Below are positions 59,571 to 64,000 of a DNA stretch of 64,000 nucleotides, in pieces (the first letter of the stretch is position 1; each line of letters opens with the position of its first letter). The translations under genes and the position numbers were made by a program. Source of the stretch: an uncultured Clostridia bacterium. Its GTDB lineage: Bacteria > Bacillota > Clostridia > Oscillospirales > Ruminococcaceae. The stretch spans positions 186,001-250,000 of the forward strand of contig CALZUA010000001.1 of the NCBI GenBank assembly GCA_945829235.1, given 5' to 3'. The notes under the pieces are model-generated. The model ran no database searches. It was not told where the DNA came from and saw only the letters and a program-made list of their open reading frames with translations.

Positions 59571-61478
59571 ATGAAAAAAACTGCTGTATTATTTCTTATA
59601 ACAGCGTCCATCGTTTTGACAGCTTGCTCAAACAGCGGTTATGTTGAAAGCGTTTCTGAAAGCGGAACATCTGCGACAATTGAAAGCTCCGATGAAAGCG
59701 TAACTCTGTCATCGGATAACAGCGAAAGCTCCGACAACAGCACAACTCTATCATCGGATAACAGCAAAAATATCTCATCAACCACCGAGTTATCTTCAAC
59801 AACAGCTTTGGAAAAACCCAAAACGAAGCTCGTAAATGATGAAGATATTAAAATAGATACGGAAAACTTTAAGGTGGGCGGTTACTTGCCTGTAACAGCT
59901 GATGAAAGGTATAAAAATAATGGGTTAAAGTACCCGAATAACAATAACGGAATACTTTTCAGAGAGGGAGAAGAGGAGGATTTGTACAACTGGGTGGCGG
60001 CAGGCTACACCAAGTGGAGAAGAGAAGATGTCAGAATTGCCTCCCGAAAGGGTGGAGAGGACAATCCCAGAATAGCTACATATTTATCGTTGGATAACAG
60101 TGATGAAGAATTGCTGAACGCGAATGACGCAGAGTACTGTATGGTAACGGTAATGAAAGAAAAATATAACGCCGACAATAACGATATTCCCGATGATTTA
60201 AGAGAACTCTTTGAAAAGTTTATCCCAAACGGAAACAAGGAAGAAGGTCGTCCTTATGCGGAAACTTATCAGGAAATAATGGAATATATCGATGCGCATG
60301 ATTTGGAAAAGGAATTGAATTTATTTGCGGGCGAGGGCGATGGGAAAAATGTGGGAACGTTCAATACATTTGTAAATTATAATTGCAGAAATTACTGCGG
60401 CGATACAATTTCCATAAGTATAGACGGCGAGGGAACCGTAAAATCAAACATAGACCCTTCCGGCAAAAGTTCGCGGGTATTTGCGGCGGCGGGCGTGGAT
60501 TATATATTAACCTGCGACGACGACCCCACGGCATTTAAGCTGGTTAAAGACGATGAGTTAAAGTCAATGTATGAAGCAATTTGTGTACAACGGTTTGACG
60601 AACGTGTCTGCTCATCATATAATGCGAATGCAACTTACACCGACCCTTCCTTAGACGGAAGCCAGCGCTTATACCATCAGGCTTATGTCGGAATAAAGCC
60701 GGGAATTTATCGCTGTACGGTAATGATTCCCACGACAGGCGATAAGTTCCCGATTGTAATAGAAACCCTGCCGCTGTATTATAAAACCGGCACAGGTGGT
60801 TGTTATACGCAGGAAGCAATAGACTTTTGTGTACAGCACATGCACAGAATCATCAAGGGACAATATTTCGGTTGGGGTAATAGTTTTGGCGTGAATAACT
60901 GCACGGCAACGTATGAAGATAAGCTGGAAGCAGTAAAAGAGTTTAATTCTAGAAACTATCGAACCTTCGAGGAAGAAAGCATACAATTGAACTATTCCGA
61001 GGAAGCTGCGGAGTGGATATCTCATTTGCCATGTGTGTCATACGGCTTGTATGATTATCCATCGAACCTAAAATATTATGCAATCAATAATTGGATATCA
61101 GAACACGGTCCGTCTAAAGACACTCTTGGCTGTCAATCATATTATGCTCTTAATGCAATAATGGACGGAGCCAACGATTGTGAGAGCCTTACATCATTAT
61201 CTCAATGTATGTTAACCGTGACTGGGTATACAACAAGAGTTGTAATAGGAGGCCATCATATGTTCCTTGAAGCAAAGGTTCCCGCGTCGATAACGAAATC
61301 GGGCAAAGACCAGTGGCTTATGGTAGACAATAGTCATTATACAGGGGATAAGACTGGATATATGAAAAAAGAATATTGTTATAAAGAGGTTGAGGGCTTT
61401 GACACATTCTGGTGGTCAATGTGTTATAATCCCGACATTCCGCGCGAGGAACCCGAGAAAGAAAGTGAACCGGCGTGA
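59571..61478 (+). CDS. Transglutaminase-like surface lipoprotein
   Basis: A 635-residue lipoprotein with lipobox VLTACSN (Cys19). A Ser/Thr/Asp/Asn-rich low-complexity stalk (about 20-75) contains the repeat LSSDNS. A long unassigned region follows (about 85-430). The C-terminal transglutaminase-like domain has its triad as Cys in NDCESLTSL, His in GGHHMFLEA and Asp in LMVDNSHY. Enzymes of this fold cross-link or cleave amide bonds of surface proteins or peptides. The ATG at 59571 is chosen because GGAGGG lies 7 bases upstream. A strong terminator follows, shared with the convergent LRR gene. Confidence 0.85.
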   Translation: MKKTAVLFLITASIVLTACSNSGYVESVSESGTSATIESSDESVTLSSDNSESSDNSTTLSSDNSKNISSTTELSSTTALEKPKTKLVNDEDIKIDTENFKVGGYLPVTADERYKNNGLKYPNNNNGILFREGEEEDLYNWVAAGYTKWRREDVRIASRKGGEDNPRIATYLSLDNSDEELLNANDAEYCMVTVMKEKYNADNNDIPDDLRELFEKFIPNGNKEEGRPYAETYQEIMEYIDAHDLEKELNLFAGEGDGKNVGTFNTFVNYNCRNYCGDTISISIDGEGTVKSNIDPSGKSSRVFAAAGVDYILTCDDDPTAFKLVKDDELKSMYEAICVQRFDERVCSSYNANATYTDPSLDGSQRLYHQAYVGIKPGIYRCTVMIPTTGDKFPIVIETLPLYYKTGTGGCYTQEAIDFCVQHMHRIIKGQYFGWGNSFGVNNCTATYEDKLEAVKEFNSRNYRTFEEESIQLNYSEEAAEWISHLPCVSYGLYDYPSNLKYYAINNWISEHGPSKDTLGCQSYYALNAIMDGANDCESLTSLSQCMLTVTGYTTRVVIGGHHMFLEAKVPASITKSGKDQWLMVDNSHYTGDKTGYMKKEYCYKEVEGFDTFWWSMCYNPDIPREEPEKESEPA

Positions 61479-61486
61479 ATATAAAA

Positions 61487-61519
61487 CAGCCCGAGCGCGT
61501 GACGTTCGGGCTGTTTTTT
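61487..61519. terminator. Bidirectional intrinsic terminator
   Basis: Stem CAGCCCGA / TCGGGCTG (61487-61494, 61506-61513) with TTTTTT after it and TTTTAT on the other strand. It lies between convergent genes; the minus-strand stop codon overlaps the T tract. Confidence 0.9.
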
Positions 61520-62738
61520 AGTTGTCATTTTTGACGCTGTACAATTTCTTATATTCATCGGAATTATAAATTCTGCCTTTGTAGGTGACGCTTGCTGAGA
61601 AAAACATAAACGCGTTGTTTCCTATTGCCGTAACGCTGTCGGGAATGAAAAGGTTTGAAAGTCCCCGGCAACCTGTAAACGCGCCGGCTCCTATTTCCGT
61701 AACGCCGCTTGGAATGGTTAAGCTTGTAAGTCCCGGGCAACCTGCAAACGTGCCGGTTTTTATTTTTGTGACACCGCTCGGAATTGTTAGGCTTGTAAGT
61801 TCACAACAATTGTAAAACGCACCTTCTTCTATTTCGGTAACATTGTCGGGAATATTTAAACTTGTAAGTCCCAAGCACGAGGAAAAAGCATATTTCCCGA
61901 TTTTTTTAACGCTGTCGGGAAGTGTAATGCTTGTAAGCCCAACGCAGTCGTGAAACGCATTGCTGTCTATTTCCGTAACGCCGTCGGGAATTGTGATTTT
62001 GCCTTCTTTTTTTGCGGGACATTGCACAAGCCGTGTCATATCCTTGGTGTACAAAATCCCGTTTTTTACGGTATAGTACCGGTTTTCTTCGTCTACGATG
62101 AATTTCTTAAGCTCCGAGCAGTTTCCGAAAGCATTTTGTCCGATTCTTTCAACACTGGGCGGAATTGAAATATTTGTAAGTCCCGAACAGCCGAAAAACG
62201 CGCCTTCGTCTATTTCGGAAACACCGTTAGAAATAATCAGTTTTTTAAGTCCCGTGCAACCCGCAAACGCGCCTTTACCTATATGTGTAACGCTTTGTGG
62301 AATTTTAATTTTTTCAATTCCCGTACAGCCGTAGAACGCGCCGTCTTTTATATCTTTAATTCCGTTCAGAATTGTTATGCTTTCAATTCCCTCGTATTTG
62401 AAAAAGATAGAATTTGTAATTGATGTAACTTCTTTACCGTCAATTTCTGCGGGAAAAATCACATCTCGGGTTCTGCCTATGTATTTTGTGAGTTCAACGC
62501 CGCCAAGCTCTTCATTGTCTTTGTATTTGAAGAGAATATCGGGAGGCTCCGACTCGTTGTCGGAGTCACTTGACTGCCCCTCGGAAATGTTGATTGAAGA
62601 CAAGTTTTCATAATCGCTTGACGCATCACTCGTGCTTGGGGAAGAGGTCTCGGATTCGGTATTGCCGCTGCAAGCGGTCAAAGCAAGCGCCAAAACCGCA
62701 GCCGTGACAGCGCTCGGGATTTTTTTGATGTTTATCAT
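61518..62738 (-). CDS. BspA-type LRR lipoprotein
   Basis: A 406-residue surface lipoprotein with lipobox LALTACSG (Cys23), a Ser/Glu-rich stalk (to about 60) and the shared lead NEELGGVELTKYIG. About eleven LRR_5 repeats of 23 residues follow. An island in the middle (FIVDEENRYYTVKNGILYTK; LVQCPAKKEG) interrupts the repeats, as in BspA. The C-terminus is SVTYKGRIYNSDEYKKLY. Such proteins bind host or plant-derived ligands at the cell surface; the ligand is unknown. It lies 48 bp behind the next LRR gene on the same strand and is probably co-transcribed with it. Confidence 0.9.
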   Translation of the reverse strand: MINIKKIPSAVTAAVLALALTACSGNTESETSSPSTSDASSDYENLSSINISEGQSSDSDNESEPPDILFKYKDNEELGGVELTKYIGRTRDVIFPAEIDGKEVTSITNSIFFKYEGIESITILNGIKDIKDGAFYGCTGIEKIKIPQSVTHIGKGAFAGCTGLKKLIISNGVSEIDEGAFFGCSGLTNISIPPSVERIGQNAFGNCSELKKFIVDEENRYYTVKNGILYTKDMTRLVQCPAKKEGKITIPDGVTEIDSNAFHDCVGLTSITLPDSVKKIGKYAFSSCLGLTSLNIPDNVTEIEEGAFYNCCELTSLTIPSGVTKIKTGTFAGCPGLTSLTIPSGVTEIGAGAFTGCRGLSNLFIPDSVTAIGNNAFMFFSASVTYKGRIYNSDEYKKLYSVKNDN

Positions 62739-62786
62739 GGTTTGCCCTTTCCATAATTTTTGTTTTGCAAATCCGGGTTAATTGTT

Positions 62787-63956
62787 CTAAGAAACTTCGG
62801 ACAAAAATTTGCTGTATCCGTCAAAAAAGTTTATGACTTCGCATAATGATTCGGTATATTGCGGACCGTAAGCAATTCCCTGACAGTAAACCACTGCGTT
62901 GCACCCTGAAAACGAATAATATCCCAATTCCCTTATGTTATCGGGTATTGTTACGCTAATCAGCCCGATACAGTCGCTGAACGCGTTTTTCCCGATTTTA
63001 CTGACGCGCTCCGGAATTGTAATGCTTGTTAACGAAAAACAGCCCAGAAAAGCGTCATGGTCAATGGTATAAACGTTTTCGGGAATTGTAATGCTTGTTA
63101 ATGCAGTGCAACCCGAAAACGCATATCCACCTATTTCGTTAATACTTTCGGGCAGGGAAATGCTTTCAAGCCCGTGGCAGTTCTGAAACAATCCTGCGCT
63201 TATTGTTTTAACGCTTTCGGGTATTGTAATATTTTTAAGTCCCGAGCAACCGGAAAACGCATATTTTCCGATTGAAGTCACGCTATCGGGAATTGCCACG
63301 CTTTTAAGACCGAAGCAACCCGAAAACACGCAATCTCCTATTTCCGTAACACCGTTTGGAATAGTAATTTCATTAAGTTCAGAGCAATCGTAAAACGCTG
63401 AGTTTTTGATAACCGAAACGCTGTTTGGAATGGAAACGCTTGTAAGCCCCGAACAACCGTAAAATGCGTTTTCTTGAATAACAGAAACGCTGTTCGGAAT
63501 TGTAATGTCTGTAAGTCCCGAACAGTTGTAAAATGACCACATTGCTATTTCCGAAATGCTGTTGGGAATTGTAACGCTTGTAAGACTCGTGCATTCCTTG
63601 AACGCGCCATATCCTATTTCTTTAACGCTGTTCGGGATGGTAACGCTTGTAATTTCCGTGCAACCGGCAAACGCGCAATCTTCAATTCGTACAACCTTTT
63701 TTCCGTCAATCTCCGCCGGAACAGTCACCTTGGTTTCGTTGCCTATATATTTCGTGATAATCAGCCCACCCAAATCTTTGTCTTCCGTGAAATTAAAGTC
63801 ATCGGCAGGCTCTTTATCAACTGGACTTGTATATTCCGAAGATGACGAGGAGCTGTCGGAAGAAGTCGAGATATTTTGGCTGTCGCCGCACGCAGTCAAG
63901 GTTAAAAGCATTATCGTTGCTGTAATTGCACACAAGGTTTTTTTGCAGTTTTTCAT
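62787..63956 (-). CDS. BspA-type LRR lipoprotein
   Basis: A 389-residue surface lipoprotein with lipobox TLTACGD (Cys23), a Ser-rich stalk (about 25-50), the lead EDKDLGGLIITKYIG and about twelve uninterrupted 23-residue LRR_5 repeats (TSVTIPNSVKEIGYGAF type). The C-terminus ends in VVYCQGIAYGPQYTESL, a variant of the shared tail with an extra Cys. At DNA level the repeats have a 69-bp period. The start follows GGAAAGG. It is upstream of the other LRR gene, and the promoter probably lies beyond the window edge. Confidence 0.9.
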   Translation of the reverse strand: MKNCKKTLCAITATIMLLTLTACGDSQNISTSSDSSSSSSEYTSPVDKEPADDFNFTEDKDLGGLIITKYIGNETKVTVPAEIDGKKVVRIEDCAFAGCTEITSVTIPNSVKEIGYGAFKECTSLTSVTIPNSISEIAMWSFYNCSGLTDITIPNSVSVIQENAFYGCSGLTSVSIPNSVSVIKNSAFYDCSELNEITIPNGVTEIGDCVFSGCFGLKSVAIPDSVTSIGKYAFSGCSGLKNITIPESVKTISAGLFQNCHGLESISLPESINEIGGYAFSGCTALTSITIPENVYTIDHDAFLGCFSLTSITIPERVSKIGKNAFSDCIGLISVTIPDNIRELGYYSFSGCNAVVYCQGIAYGPQYTESLCEVINFFDGYSKFLSEVS

Positions 63957-64000
63957 GGGTTTACCTTTCCATAAATTGTATTTACCAAAACCAATTATTT

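Noticed and set aside
62787-63956. Regular repeats as a possible CRISPR array
   Set aside because: The period is 69 bp, the frame is open throughout and each unit encodes an LRR; there are no identical direct repeats with unique spacers and no cas genes.

Overview
The window looks like chromosomal DNA from a fermentative, cellulosome-type Clostridia, most likely a Ruminococcus or a relative in the Oscillospirales. This is inferred from gene content and not from a marker gene. Supporting signs are secreted proteins ending in type I dockerins, BspA-type leucine-rich-repeat (LRR) lipoproteins, a ferredoxin-linked 2-oxoacid oxidoreductase, a VanRS-like two-component pair, and strong AGGAGG ribosome sites. 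The promoters are strikingly uniform: TTGACA, 17 bp, TATAAT, usually with TG one base upstream of the -10. No rRNA, tRNA, CRISPR array, prophage or intact insertion sequence was recognised.

Layout. 1-1.8 kb: a sensor kinase (cut by the window edge) and its response regulator, on the minus strand. 1.9-8.4 kb: a decayed methyltransferase, a GyrI-like effector-binding protein, an FMN oxidoreductase, a membrane-anchored C39-like peptidase and the sbcD-sbcC repair nuclease pair. 8.4-17.8 kb: two acetyltransferases, a TetR gene with a PEP-utilising phosphotransferase, a small unknown, a DUF6935-type protein, a TetR-led operon of two membrane proteins, and tex. 17.9-27.7 kb: an orphan promoter, a decayed chemoreceptor, an EFR1-type ferredoxin, two metallophosphoesterases around an acetyltransferase, a DUF5131 protein, a PNPOx-like protein, a soluble hybrid histidine kinase, and a frameshifted LRR lipoprotein behind a structured leader. 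27.9-33.3 kb: a 2-oxoacid:ferredoxin oxidoreductase (four subunits), a phenylacetate-CoA-ligase-like enzyme and an aminotransferase, which together form a plausible oxidative branch of (aromatic) amino acid fermentation. 33.4-46.7 kb: regulators and transporters (tandem-MerR regulator with an ABC-2 exporter, WYL regulator, FtsX-type ABC system, TetR, ArsR-like regulator with a hydrolase) plus a gene broken by a stop codon.

46.9-64 kb is the most distinctive part: secreted and envelope proteins. It holds a 1500-codon transglutaminase/LRR/dockerin protein with an amber codon inside its signal peptide, a dockerin-bearing zinc metalloprotease, a transglutaminase-like lipoprotein and two LRR lipoproteins. 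In their midst sits a compact three-gene unit: a membrane-anchored FecR-LRR protein, a protein fusing an endonuclease-IV-like TIM barrel to GAF and HD-GYP domains, and a CHASE2-adenylate cyclase. I read this unit as a candidate undescribed envelope-sensing, dual-nucleotide signalling system and as the best lead in the window.

Five loci carry clear damage (internal deletions, in-frame TGA, TAG and TAA, and one single-base deletion), which suggests ongoing gene decay or, less likely, assembly error. Three promoters share the same 14-bp operator-like element, one of them with no gene behind it.
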